64,000 bases of DNA from Bolinopsis microptera. Its lineage: Eukaryota > Ctenophora > Tentaculata > Lobata > Bolinopsidae. Both the position numbers and the translations under genes were made by a program. The notes below the pieces were generated by a model. It was not told the origin of the DNA and searched no databases. It saw nothing but the letters and a program-made list of their open reading frames with translations. How positions within the stretch are numbered: the first letter of the stretch is position 1; every line of letters starts with the position of its first letter. This document shows positions 52,903 to 63,956 of the stretch, piece by piece. Location: the NCBI RefSeq assembly GCF_026151205.1, contig NC_087072.1:9049669-9113668 (forward strand), written 5' to 3'.

Positions 52903-53485
52903 GGCTTTATTATAGCATCTAATTTTGCTAATTTTGCTACTATTATGATAAAGGATTAAATACCAAGCATATTGAAGTGTAGTATAATGTTATTGGACTA
53001 TGTTTATTTGAAAACAATCACCTTTAAACTAAATATTGTTATATTAATAACAAGGGAATGAGTTTTTCTATTTGAGCTGTTCAGTTCACAGGAAAGCAGA
53101 TATGGACTGCTTTAAAACTTTTATTTTGGATAAAGTTTGTTTCAGTAACCATTAAGAACCAGTGGCCTTTTGTTACTGCATCTTCAACCTCAGTTTCATT
53201 TTGAAACGTCAAGAGACTGGTAAAGTCAAATATTTTGTTACATAAACATTTTTATTAATTTTTGAAGGGTAGTAATTGTTTAGATCATAATTTTTATACG
53301 AAACTATTAATGTTTTTTAATAGCTGTTAGCAGGGTAAAATTTGTTAGGTGTGTTTCTATAAATTTCTCTATTGGAAATTAAAGTTTTTGATCTCTACTA
53401 TTTATTGTTATTAAAATGCTCATTGTAGCCAGTTATTTTTAAAAGATTTTCATCATCATCATTGATCATCATCATCATCGCTGCG
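52903..53485 (+). other. Probable LINE 3' UTR ending in an ATC microsatellite
   Basis: AT-rich, non-coding. A CATCATCATC microsatellite at about 53450-53480 may be the 3' terminus, since several LINE clades end in short tandem units instead of poly(A). No target duplication could be matched. Confidence 0.4.
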
Positions 53486-56198
53486 CTACATCAACTTTCG
53501 GGGGCCCTTTAAGAACAATCTCGAAGATCGACTGTAGATTGATTTAGCACGCTCGACTTCATGAACATTTCCAGTTTTATGTCGAAAGCTTTATTTGATG
53601 AACGGCGCGACCCAATTAAATAAATCATTATCAATCAAGACCAAGGTACAAATCGTTAATCAAATTTTTAAAAAAACAAAGCATATACTTGTTTGTTATT
53701 GACGCTAAATTTTGCAAATAGCCGCGCACTTTATCTCCCATGAAAGAACATTAAATTAATTTAATGCATATTAGCTAGTAGTATAGTTTTATAATTTGTT
53801 TTATTTTGCAAATTGACTTACTGGGCGGCACTCAGCCTGTCATTCGGCCGAATTTCTATTATGAACATAAATATAATAGCATGGGGTCCCCAGGTAACAA
53901 GTTGACGTGCCCATCGACCAAAATTAAACGGGGAATCGTTTAAAATTACTTGTAGCGCGATGCGTTACTGTGCCACGCCGCGCACTCAATTATGCTTTTC
54001 GCAACCAGATCGGTGAAATGCGCTACTGGGCCTCACCGAGCTGCGATGAATGGACATCGCGATCGTCAATTGAAAATTACTTTCGACATTCGAGACATTT
54101 TTATTTAACAAAAGCTATTTATACTATTGTGCTTTTTACAAAGAATTAAGACAATATTGTTTTTGAGTTTGTTATTATCTTTCAAAATCATCCCAAGCGA
54201 TTCATACAAGTATAACTACGCCTTTTGCAAATGGTTAACAAAGTACACCGTTTAATTGCAACAACTTACATGCCCAACGCGAGCTGATTACTCAGCACTC
54301 AGAATGCGCGAGCACGTCAACATAAAATTTTTCGCGCCCTACAAACTTCGGTAGACCTTATAATTTGCAACTGAACGCTTGCGTATGTCGTAGTTCAAGC
54401 TGCGCGCGCGGTATGAGTATTTTCATTGCATCATACAACATAAATTATCGGATTATAAGTAGAAGCTATTTGTACAGGGATTTTCTCATCGATACTTTAA
54501 ATGACTAATCTTTAAAAAACAAGGTCGATTCTTATACAATTACAATATATTTTGCATATGCGCGTTAAATCAATTCGTTATCATGTAATAATGTGTGTCA
54601 TACTTAAAGCTAGGAATATTTGTGTATGGATTTTCATTCTAAAACATGGAAAGATTTCATCAATTAATGTAACTTGGTACTATATGGTTTATTTGATCTT
54701 ATATGTTATCGATCGCGATTTATATAGTTTTACGTTATCGTGTATCATGTATTGATAGTTATACATTATTATTATACAACGAGTCCAACCCAGCGCGCGT
54801 TTTGGTAGTTTATAAACCTACAAATAATTTTATCCCCTGATAAACTCCAAGATATTATACATCAACGGATTATAATCTCATTGTATAGTCACATAACATG
54901 ATACCATGACCTAAATTTTGACAAATGGCTAAGCTCTTGACAAAAATTATAACCTGTAAAAGTCATAAAAATGATAACTTCACATAATCGGGTGGAAATC
55001 ATGCTTTTTAAAATTTTTCACGAAAGTTTTTAACAGCATATTATTTATCACATTTTTTTACACAAGATTTGAATCATGTTGTAATTTTTTTTTCCATTAA
55101 TTGACGATGTCAATTCATGGCAGCTCGGCGCGGCACAGTAGCGCATCTCGCCGATCTAGCCAGGAATTGATGAATTCCAGCAAAATACGCGCCAAAAGAC
55201 GCGCAGTTGCGGAGTGATGTCAACCATTACTTTACACACTGATATCACTATAATTTGGCGTGACACACGTGTAATAGTAGAAATTACTAAGCAAGAAGTA
55301 TACTTTCACAGGATTGACTTCGTGCAGTGATGTCAATGATTTCTTTGAGCACACCGATGTCATTATAATTTGGCGTAACCTGTGATATATATATAATAGT
55401 CTGAAAAGGAAAAACACATGGAGATTGTAGAAATTACTTAATTACTAGACAAGGAGTATACATTTACAGGATCGACTTCGTGCAAGCTTTCAAGACGGTA
55501 ATCACATTCGACCGAAAGAAACACGTAATATAATAGATTCGTTCAGACCCATGATATACTTTTTCCTCAGCAAGGGTGTACACTTAAGACAACAGGACCA
55601 TTAACCTTGCGCAAGTTTGTACAATACATTATAATAATAACAAATTATTAATCTCATCTCGGTAACTTTTTAAACGTTCATGAAGGCAGTTTTTGACAGA
55701 ATGGCAACTTTACTTGTTATCAGTGTTCATTGTCATGTTAAAGGTTTCCTTTATACAAGTGGTAGCTTAGGCGAACTTAATTATACTGTGTCATGTGTCT
55801 TAACAGAGTATTTACTATTATTGTGCGGCAAGTATCAGTATTCATGCGGCAATGCAAGGAATAAAAGCAAAAGAATCACAATTTTAATTGTTCACTCTCC
55901 GATCTAGCGCACCCTGACAGAACAGACTGTCCTTGCATGGTTTTACCATTACAACATGATGAATTAGGTAAAACCCCGGTAAAACTATAGCCGAGCACTC
56001 CCCAGCAAAAACGTGACCAATGCAATTCAATGTAATTCCACCATATCTATCAATCGTGTTAATGATTACAAAAGCCCGAGGTCCACCGGTAAATATAATC
56101 AAGTGGAAAAAGGTTGTAGACATATCACAAAATCTATATTAACTTAGATATTCTAATAATTGGGAATAATTTGATTACATACTTTAAAGAGAACAGTA
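53486..56198. other. Long non-coding stretch with a local tandem duplication
   Basis: No gene recognised. At about 55210-55490 a block of 120-130 bp recurs two to three times with divergence (shared TATAATTTGGCGT, AGTATAC, ACAGGAT.GACTTCGTGCA). The rest is AT-rich with scattered GC-rich words. Confidence 0.5.
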
Positions 56199-57958
56199 AC
56201 CCTGGTCATTAGAAACAGTGAAACACCCCTAAAAGTTCGGTTTTTGACAAAAAATTTAAAACTTCTGTAATTTCATTTCTGTTTTAGTTACGCATTTGAT
56301 TTTTGGTATGCGTATAGAAAATCGATACGGCTTTAAAATGAGATGTCCGGCGACCTCTTAGCTTACTCACTAGACTCAGTAGGAGTGATTTAACTGCGAG
56401 GGACAATTGAGGCTAACGAATTAGCCTCATCACTTTCAAAAAATAACTTTCTCGTGTAACGTCCATGATATCCAAGTTGCAAGTATAATCCATTGTGATT
56501 ATACTTGATCGAGATCTATTCGAGGTGAAAATGAGGCTAACCACCTTTTGAGAGGGTGAAATGAGGCTAACAAGTATACTTTTGTGTATATTTTCGAGTA
56601 GGTTCGGTATTGTGACTATCTTAAATATGTCAACAACAAAGATTGATTTATCCTCTTCAAGCTCAACATTTCAGAAATCGCAGAGTCTACTTGTAGGATG
56701 CCGAAATGAGGCTAATAAAGAATTCGACCGCATTTTAACTTTAATGTACGGAAACAGGTTAACAGCTCACAAGTTACTTGATATCAAGGTTGCACATGAA
56801 ATTCCTTGGGATTATACTTAATCGGTATCTAAGCTTCAAATATTCGAGGTGAAAATGAGGCTAACCACCTTTTGAGAGGGTGAAATGAGGCTAACAAGTA
56901 TATTTTTGTGTATATTTTTGAGTAGGTTCGGTATTGTGACTATCTAATATGTCAACAATAAAGATTGATTCATCCTCTTCAAGCTCAACATTTCAGAAAT
57001 TAAATATTATAATAAGAGTGTCATGAGTTAGCCTCAATCTCACCTCTCAAAACTCATGTCAGGTTAGTATATGATTATCAACTAATCATGAATACAGGTT
57101 AGACAGAAACAATTTGAAGGGCTAGTCCGAAGAAGCAGTAGAACAAGAAATGAACAAAACCTTGATAGTTAGCCTTATTTTACCCTCCATCAAAAGACAG
57201 AAAGGGTAGGTGGAGTCTACCATCGACCTAAAGTATCCATATAATGTATACCAGGGCAAAGGATAGTTTAAAAGGACGTTATTGCTCAAACATAATTCAA
57301 AAATTAGAAAAGATTTGTCAGCCTCACTTTACCCTCCATTAGAACTAGAAGGAAAAAAGGGGTCGGCTGGGCCAGCCTTCGACCTAGAGCATCAATGTAT
57401 CTCATGTATTTTAGGTTAGAGGATACTTTGATAGACGTTATTGTTCAAAAATAATTCAAAAATTAGAAATGATCTGTTAGCCTCATTTTACCCTCGATTA
57501 AAAGGAAAAAAGGGGTCGGCTGGGCCAGCCTTCGACCTAGAGCATCCATCTCATGAATTTTAGTTCAGAGGATACTCTGATAGACGTTATAATTCAAATA
57601 TAATTCATAACTTAGTAATGACTTGTTAGCCTCATTTTCCTCTCAATTAGCGAAAAAATTTCCCTCTTCACTTCGGATTCTGAAAGAGTTCGATCTGACG
57701 AATCGATTGAACACGTTTAAACTTTTATTACATACTTGGAAGCTGTCATTAGAATACAAAATGTAAAATGACTCGTTAGCCTCAATTTGCCCTCGACTAA
57801 ATGCTTCACAAATTTTATTAATCGAAGCTCAATTAGTTGAAATATGGACTTGTGAAATATCATATGCCTATCTTAAAAGTTGTTGCTGTGACAATCTTCT
57901 AAAGTTAAATTGGAAAAAACGTGGTCCATCTCGTGCGAACTTTCCTAATGACCAGGGT
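56199..57958. mobile_element. Candidate foldback element with internal GAGGCTAA repeats
   Basis: The ends ACCCTGGTCATTAG and CTAATGACCAGGGT form an inverted repeat of about 14 bp. The left half contains duplicated AAAATGAGGCTAACCACC blocks (56528 and 56851). The right half contains four or so TTAGCCTCATTTTACC blocks in the opposite orientation (57180-57790), so GAGGCTAA words are inverted between halves. No clear target duplication and no transposase. Probably a non-autonomous DNA element. Confidence 0.5.
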
Positions 57959-58138
57959 CCAGAACATGATCAATGATGGAGACATTCGTAAACTATTGAC
58001 AAATAGATTTACGAGAGTGCTATGGCCAGTACCAAATACACAAATCACTAATCATGATTCCTAGCTTTGAATTTACCCGGGAACCCCGGGCTTTGTGTTC
58101 TCAAACAGTCGTTATATTAATATGAGACTTAAGTTAAT

Positions 58139-58140
<2 letters not shown>

Positions 58141-58176
<36 letters not shown>

Positions 58177-58864
58177 AACCATATTAAAGTATATTAAAAT
58201 GTAGGATTTTTCCCGATTTTGACCCGGGGATATACTTTAATATACTTTAATATACCTACAATATACTTTAATATCCCTATCTCCTTGGAGGCCTACTTCA
58301 AAAATTGTTGCCCAAAATAAGCTTGAAATGCAATTCTTAATCTATTCCAAAAAGTTCTTGAAAAAATATTGAAAACTGATGGAGTTATTTCAATTTTAAT
58401 GAAGTCATTTTGGCTAGTATTCCGAACCGAGATATTATGTGCAATTTTCCCAATTTTGTTCATGGAGGTCTTTTTACTTAGTATCCACTATATTCAACAA
58501 ACACTGAGTTATATCTTTCACATAGAGTTAGTCTCATTAAAAAATATTGAAATTTTATCGAATTTGGTCAAAAGCGAATTTGGGCAAAAGTGTATGCCCA
58601 AATAGGGCATACTTTTTAAAGCTCATAGCTCAGCCAATTTTTGACCAATCTGGATGGAAATTCATGTACTAGTCCTAAAACAGGCTTATCTTGCGAATCT
58701 GAGTGAAAAATATAGTTCATCATGTAAATCTTAACGAAGAATATAAATCTTCTAATTGTAAGGTATATTTAAGTATATTAAAATGTAGGATTTTTTTCCG
58801 ATTTTGACCCGGGATATACTTTAATATACTTTAATATGGTTGCCCCCCCCCCCCCCCCCCCCCC
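58141..58864. mobile_element. G/C-homopolymer-bounded foldback element 5
   Basis: Begins with 34 G (58141-58174) then CCAACCATATTAAAG, and ends CTTTAATATGGTTG then 22 C (58843-58864). The subterminal 10-bp unit is TATACTTTAA and its inverse. Each arm also holds GTAGGATTTTT..CCGATTTTGACCCGG. AATTT flanks both sides (58136-58140 and 58865-58869). The interior ORF of 78 codons has no family resemblance. Confidence 0.78.
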
Positions 58865-58869
58865 AATTT

Positions 58870-59490
58870 TAATAATATTCTTGATTGATACGTGTATGAA
58901 AACCTAAAAAACAGGGTCCCCAGGTAATAAGACTAGATTATATATTTCAAAGATTTCGATACGAGAGGTTATCATACCTCATGCTACTGCTAGCTATGCA
59001 TTTTTCGTATAATACAGAATGACATTAACTGCGGAGCACCGTACTAAGAGTAAGTTTCTACAACAAGGTCTATTATATACTGAACATGCGAAGATGATTA
59101 ATCACTCAACACTCGACTAACGCATAATATACTTTAACAGTTAACACGTACTTCAAGTAGTCCTTATTGACTATTTAAAATCCAAACCCAAACTAGAGCG
59201 CAGAGCATATGTTGAAAACCCTAATCCGTACGAGAAATTATACCAACATCCCTATTTGGTCATACCACCTGGTCATTATAAAGAGGTTCATAAAACCAAA
59301 ACATATCTAAATAATTTTTGATCAATTAGACTTAATTGACGTTCATAACGCTCAATAACAATCAAACAAATTTTCAAGTTTCAACTTGAATTGCTCCAAG
59401 AGTTTTTTGGCCTATTCTTGCTGCAAGGAGACTTCTTAGCTCTAGAGGTAGGTCTTTATCAAACAAGGATAGTGGGATTTGCTCTTCAGT
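58870..59490. other. Spacer without recognised features
   Basis: AT-rich, no gene or repeat boundary identified. The string GGGTCCCCAGGTAA near 58914 also occurs near 53884. Confidence 0.4.
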
Positions 59491-59494
59491 TAGG

Positions 59495-60546
59495 TATCAT
59501 GTATGCCTGTTGAGGACTGTCGTGGTGATGGCTGATACTCTGTCTACACTCTTGTACTTCTGAAGACTATGTAACAAACGGATGTCGTCGGAGGCTGCAG
59601 ATTCAAGGAAAGAAGCGCTGAACCAAGCTCTCAAGTAAACGAAGACAACAAAGTGAACACGTTTCTCTTCTTCGTCCAGTGAAATGGTAGCTAATGAAGA
59701 AGAGCCGTCTTCATAATGTATATGGCATGGTGGATGGTGGTCAGCTCCAGGTCATTGTATCTGGAGGAATCCTTTCTTCATCTCTATGCTTTCTCACTCG
59801 ATTAGTTTAGCAAGCTCTAGGAATTCATTGTAATCTCCTGGGCTGGTTGTTGAGTTGGCGGATGTGATTAATGAAGGATAGAAGGTCTCCTAATCCTACG
59901 TCGTTCCTGTAGCAAGTAAGGATATCGGGAAGGACGATGTTCTGCAGATCGAGATCTTCCCAGGAGGTCTTCTTGATCTTGAAAAGGGTTATTTCGAGTG
60001 ATGTTGTGTCACCGAACAGTTGCTTGGAGGCAGATCCTCTTACAAGCTCCGCCTCCAGGACGTGATGTCTCCAGGCGGGTAGGCCATCCTGAGTATCTGT
60101 CGATTGTCGATTGAGGAGCTGCTGAAGAATAGTACATGCCCTTTTGTGAACTCCGCCAGTATTGGATGATGTCGTATCAAATCCAACGGCTATCATTTTA
60201 TCTGCTAGGCTCCGGTCGTCGAGAGTCTTCTTCACTTTGTCTGCTTCGTCATAGTCCTTGTAGAGTCACTCGTCTTACAGATTGCGAGTATCTTGTTCTC
60301 CTCATCTTGTACTAGGACCACAGCCAGTCTGTTTACTTTCCTAAATCCTCCGAGGTCTGCCAGGAGTTTTCCATCGAAATTTTTCTGTCTGACATTGGAC
60401 GTTAGGTCTCTTTTGATCTTTGCTGCTTGCTCTGATCGGATTGAGGCTCTGTGACGACGTGCAGTGGACTTTGAGAGAGAGATAACAGCCTCATATCCCC
60501 GTATCTTCACCGAGCATTGCGATGCAGTGTCTCCTCGAACCGTCAC
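59495..60546 (-). pseudogene. Transposon-derived protein fragment (FDTTSSNTG family)
   Basis: Two frames, 60232-60546 and 59825-60235, encode successive parts of one protein. The first gives DGKLLADLGGFRKVNRLAVV; the second gives VGFDTTSSNTGG and then WRHHVLEAEL. I recognise this arrangement (DGK..L, FDTT.SNTG, CRHH.LE) from repetitive uncharacterised invertebrate proteins that look like transposase or RNase-H-fold derivatives. The assignment to a superfamily is uncertain. In-frame stops and frame changes occur at 60235 and throughout 59500-59825, so the copy is dead. The Cys usual before RHH is Trp here. Confidence 0.5.
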
Positions 60547-60549
60547 TGA

Positions 60550-61288
60550 GGGAAAGAAATGTTCACAAATCTGATTTATTTTTCAATAAATAATGAACAT
60601 GCAATATACATGAAGGTTTTAACAAACAGGGTTCAAGCCAGGCAGCATGGTTGAATAGTGAATAGTAATACCTGATAGTGAGAGAAACAACTGCACCAAG
60701 ACTGAAGACGAATGAACTCCGTAAATTTCTGGCCGAAAATAAATCGTCTTTGCAAATTGTAGATCCCCTCCTAAAAATATAATCTATATTTAAGAGATGT
60801 AAAAAATTACCCCATACGTTTGGTCTTATGGCATAACCATTCTTTATTAGTTTATATAATATGTTTAGCGTAAAAACATCGATTAGATCAGGTACTAAGT
60901 TCTGTACGTGGCATCGACTAAGTGTAATTTTGGAATTTAGTCAAAAACCCACCCACCGACCCTTCTGTGGTATTAAATGTTGAGAAATCACGGTACTAAC
61001 TGTGTCTTAGTATATAAACAGCTTTAAACAGCTCATTAAACAGTGGGAAAATTATACCCACTAGGGGTTTTGTTTTCAATGTAGTCGAATTAGATGAAAT
61101 AAAAAGTTACAAAAACAGGAATAAACTCAAAATCCCAAAAATACTCAAAATTGAAATTAGAGGTGAAATGGGTTTTTTGGGCTTAGTACCATATGCCTGT
61201 TTTTCTGGGAAATGTGCCATGTAATAACTGTGTTTTGGAAGAAAATATGACCCACCCCAACGTCACCTACGGTACTAAGTGTAAGATT
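60550..61288. other. Spacer with short local duplications
   Basis: GGTACTAAGT-type words recur (60890, 61270), and a long C-run at 61289-61311 ends the region. No gene recognised. Confidence 0.35.
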
Positions 61289-61311
61289 CCCCCCCCCCCC
61301 CCCCCCCCCCG
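61289..61311. repeat. C-homopolymer at the 5' edge of an RT fragment
   Basis: About 23 C. Unlike the six bounded elements, no matching G-run and no inverted sequence could be paired with it. It may be a remnant end. Confidence 0.5.
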
Positions 61312-61588
61312 ATTACAATCTAGCGATTGGTATGGACATGTAGTTAGAATGCCAGACTCTAGACTACCGAGGTTTCTGTTGAACTGGAAGCCAAATTATG
61401 GAAAGAGGTCAAGGGGCAGACCCCGTAAGAACTGGAAGTCCTGCGTACTCGAAGATGCTGCTAAGTTTACAGGTGTTGAAAACATCGACAACAACACAAC
61501 AGAAGCTTTGGCTACCAACCGAGTACAGTGGAGACATATGTTACGCCGCCAACGCGATGTGTGTGATGCAGGCCACTCCAACGACTAG
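61312..61588 (+). pseudogene. C-terminal fragment of a LINE reverse transcriptase ORF
   Basis: About 90 codons: WYGHVVRMPDSRLPR, KRSRGRPRKNWK and RVQWRHM, ending at TAG. This is the familiar tail of several LINE ORF2 proteins (WxGHVxRM followed by GRPxxxW). No polymerase core precedes it; the homology starts right after the C-run. It is a 5'-truncated relic, not from the LINE at 48-53 kb, whose C-terminus differs. Confidence 0.75.
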
Positions 61589-61614
61589 GAGGAGACCTTA
61601 CCATGTAACATGTA

Positions 61615-62475
61615 GGGGGGGATGCAACGTCAATTAATGTCAATTAATGTCAATTAATGTCAATTAATGTCAATTAATGTCAATTAATGTCAATTAATGT
61701 CAATGTCAGTTTTGCAAAATTTTGGAATACTGACATTAATTGACACGATATTTTTCGACCAGAGATTATGTAGTTCTACCATATTTTTAGCACTTTAGAA
61801 CGTTTATATCATCAATTTATTCACTACTATCACATATGGAAATGTGAAATGTGAAAAAAATTCAGATCATTAAACAATAAAACTAAAATAATACGGTTTT
61901 CCGAAATTTAATTTTCTTAAATGGGCGTGGCCATCCAAGGGCGTGGTTCTCAACATCATCAGAACTTAAAACCCACATTAAACGAAATGCCTTCATGACA
62001 TTTATATTTGAATAACGAATCTTAAACAGCTAGCATTACTACTTCATACTAAAAAAGCCGATTCTAGATATTTTACCTGTAAAAGAAACCAATAAAATAT
62101 GGGCGTGGCCGGTGGGGACCGAAGATGGAAGAGTTTGAAGCTGAAATTTTTTTTTGTGGTCTTTGAACCTAAGGATCAACAGATAAGAACATACTCATAA
62201 TTATTCAAGGACATTTTGTTTTTTGAACCGGTCTAACTTACATAGACGTGAATATCTTGAATATTTATCGAATAATGATAATCTCAAATTTCAAGACAAA
62301 TTAATGTCAATTAATGTCAATTAATGTCAATTAATGTCAATTAATGTCAATTAATGTCAATTAATGTCAATTAATGTCAATTAATGTCAATTAATGTCAA
62401 TTAATGTCAATTAATGTCAATGTCAGTTTGGGGTTTTTATGGAATACTGACATTAATTGACGTTGCATCCCCCCC
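61615..62475. mobile_element. G/C-homopolymer-bounded foldback element 6 with perfect 8-bp target duplication
   Basis: Begins with 7 G then ATGCAACGTCAATTAATG, and ends CATTAATTGACGTTGCAT then 7 C. The flanks are AACATGTA on both sides (61607-61614 and 62476-62483), a perfect 8-bp duplication. Arrays of the 10-bp unit GTCAATTAAT occur at 61629-61705 and 62301-62420. Each is followed by a hairpin of the form GTCAGTTT..GGAATACTGAC, matching the GGCAGTCTG..ATACTGCC hairpin of element 4. Interior 61760-62280 is AT-rich and non-coding. Confidence 0.85.
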
Positions 62476-62741
62476 AACATGTATGTATGTATGTACCAAT
62501 ACAAGTGTGTGGCTATATTGATTGATCCATGTCACGTGTCATTTGTATATGATATGATCTCTTAAAACTATTAATACTACATTCGAAGTGTTCTAAACGG
62601 TAAACATCCTTCATTCGTGTTTATTAAATTTTCGGCGAAATAACCACCGAAAAACAGTTCACTTTACCGTCTGTACTTGAAAATTCACGGGACGAACTTA
62701 TGAATATATCGAAGTTCCGGTGTTGTGTTATAGTGATTTAT

Positions 62742-62977
62742 GGACCGTTCACATAATACGTTATCAACACAGAGTCAGTATTACTAATTATTATCGAAAT
62801 ATATTATACGACTGAAAGATCAAGCCGTCTTAAATCCTGAGACAAAAGATTTAACGGAAGCTTCCTGAAAAAATCACACATTGAATAATTAAGCTAAATA
62901 ACGATACAGTTAATTCCCCCCCCCCCCCCCCCCCCCCCCGCCCCATCGGCTGATTAAGTAACATATGTCAACACCCC
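62742..62977. mobile_element. MITE copy related to 24020-24184
   Basis: The left end GGACCGTTCACATAATACG and right end CTGATTAAGTAACATATGTC match the inverted ends of the 24020 MITE with substitutions. A long C-run (about 62917-62939) lies near the right end, as in the other copies. Confidence 0.6.
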
Positions 62978-63167
62978 GGCCCCTCAGTACGCCGGTGATA
63001 AAAACCGGAAGAGAAGCGCGGACAAACTTAGAAAGAACTGCTGAAAGAAGTGTATTTTATATTAAAACTGGTGTATTATAACTGATGTATAATTCTGTCC
63101 GTGACCCAGAACGTGATCTGAGCCGCGCGCACGTGCTACAACGGTGATTACTGCAGCTCGGAGCTGA

Positions 63168-63233
63168 CTCGGAGCTGACTCAGCTCTGTACACACAGAAT
63201 GGAATGTGTGTACAGAGCTGAGTCAGCTCCGAG
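63168..63233. repeat. Perfect 29-bp stem hairpin
   Basis: Arms 63168-63196 and 63205-63233 are exact reverse complements, separated by an 8-nt loop GAATGGAA. The arm contains GAGCTGACTCAGCTCTGTAC. It could be a foldback relic or, if transcribed, a short-hairpin RNA precursor; neither is shown. Confidence 0.8.
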
Positions 63234-63428
63234 CTGAGTGTAGATAACTGATTTGAGTGACACACTAACTATTCAATTTTAACTGTTTAGAGAGATTTTC
63301 AAAGAACGTTCCATGGTTCCTAGAATACCAAATAAAAGATTCGAAATGTAGCATACAGTGAATATGTCCCTATAAAACATTGTAATGTAGATTATTATTA
63401 TCGACAATATAGGCAGTCGGCAGAGTGA

Positions 63429-63956
63429 ATGAGTTCAGCCATCTACAGATTATCGGGAGACCCCCGAATTGCCCGTATCCATGGAAACGTAAAAAATACT
63501 TAGACGTCGCTCAATCTTTCGCAGGTAAGTTTAAGGCATATCTTTTCTAAAACGGAAGAAAGACTGATTGTTTTAGTTCCATCCAGTTAAACCCAATTGT
63601 CAAGCGACAAAATATTTATGAATGTGCTAGAACCTGGTGTCCCTATATATGTAGACGAGATTATTTGTGAATTATTTTTACGACTATGATCATTTTCTCA
63701 GACTGTCAAAAGAGACAATTTTGAAAAAGCGTTGAAAGACCTCATGGATCAAATCAGCTTTGGATCAATGCCGTTTCTCGATAATGACTTGACAGAGGGT
63801 ATTATCAAATTGATTGTACAGGAGTGCCACAAAATCTGCTTTCCACAAGATTTGGATGCCTTGGTGTCGGGGTTGAGTGAGTCAACTAAATTGGACATCA
63901 TGGAAATATTTTACGATATTTTTAGATTGAAGAAGGTCGACGGGATTTCGATGTAG
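63429..63956 (+). CDS. Possible two-exon small gene, 104 aa, unknown function
   Basis: The last exon is well supported: after TTCTCAG it is open from 63702 to TAG 63954-63956, with FEKALKDLMDQISFG, IIKLIVQEC and DIMEIFYDIFRL, a helical-looking protein. A candidate first exon 63429-63488 starts at an ATG (MSSAIYRLSGDP), and the donor AAC/GTAAAA joins it in phase. The stronger-looking donor at 63525 (GCAG/GTAAGT) would keep phase but include a TAG, so the 5' structure is uncertain and further 5' exons may exist. No family recognised. Confidence 0.35.

Noticed and set aside
58369-58605. Open frame of 78 codons inside element 5
   Set aside because: AT-rich, no recognisable motif, too short to be a transposase.
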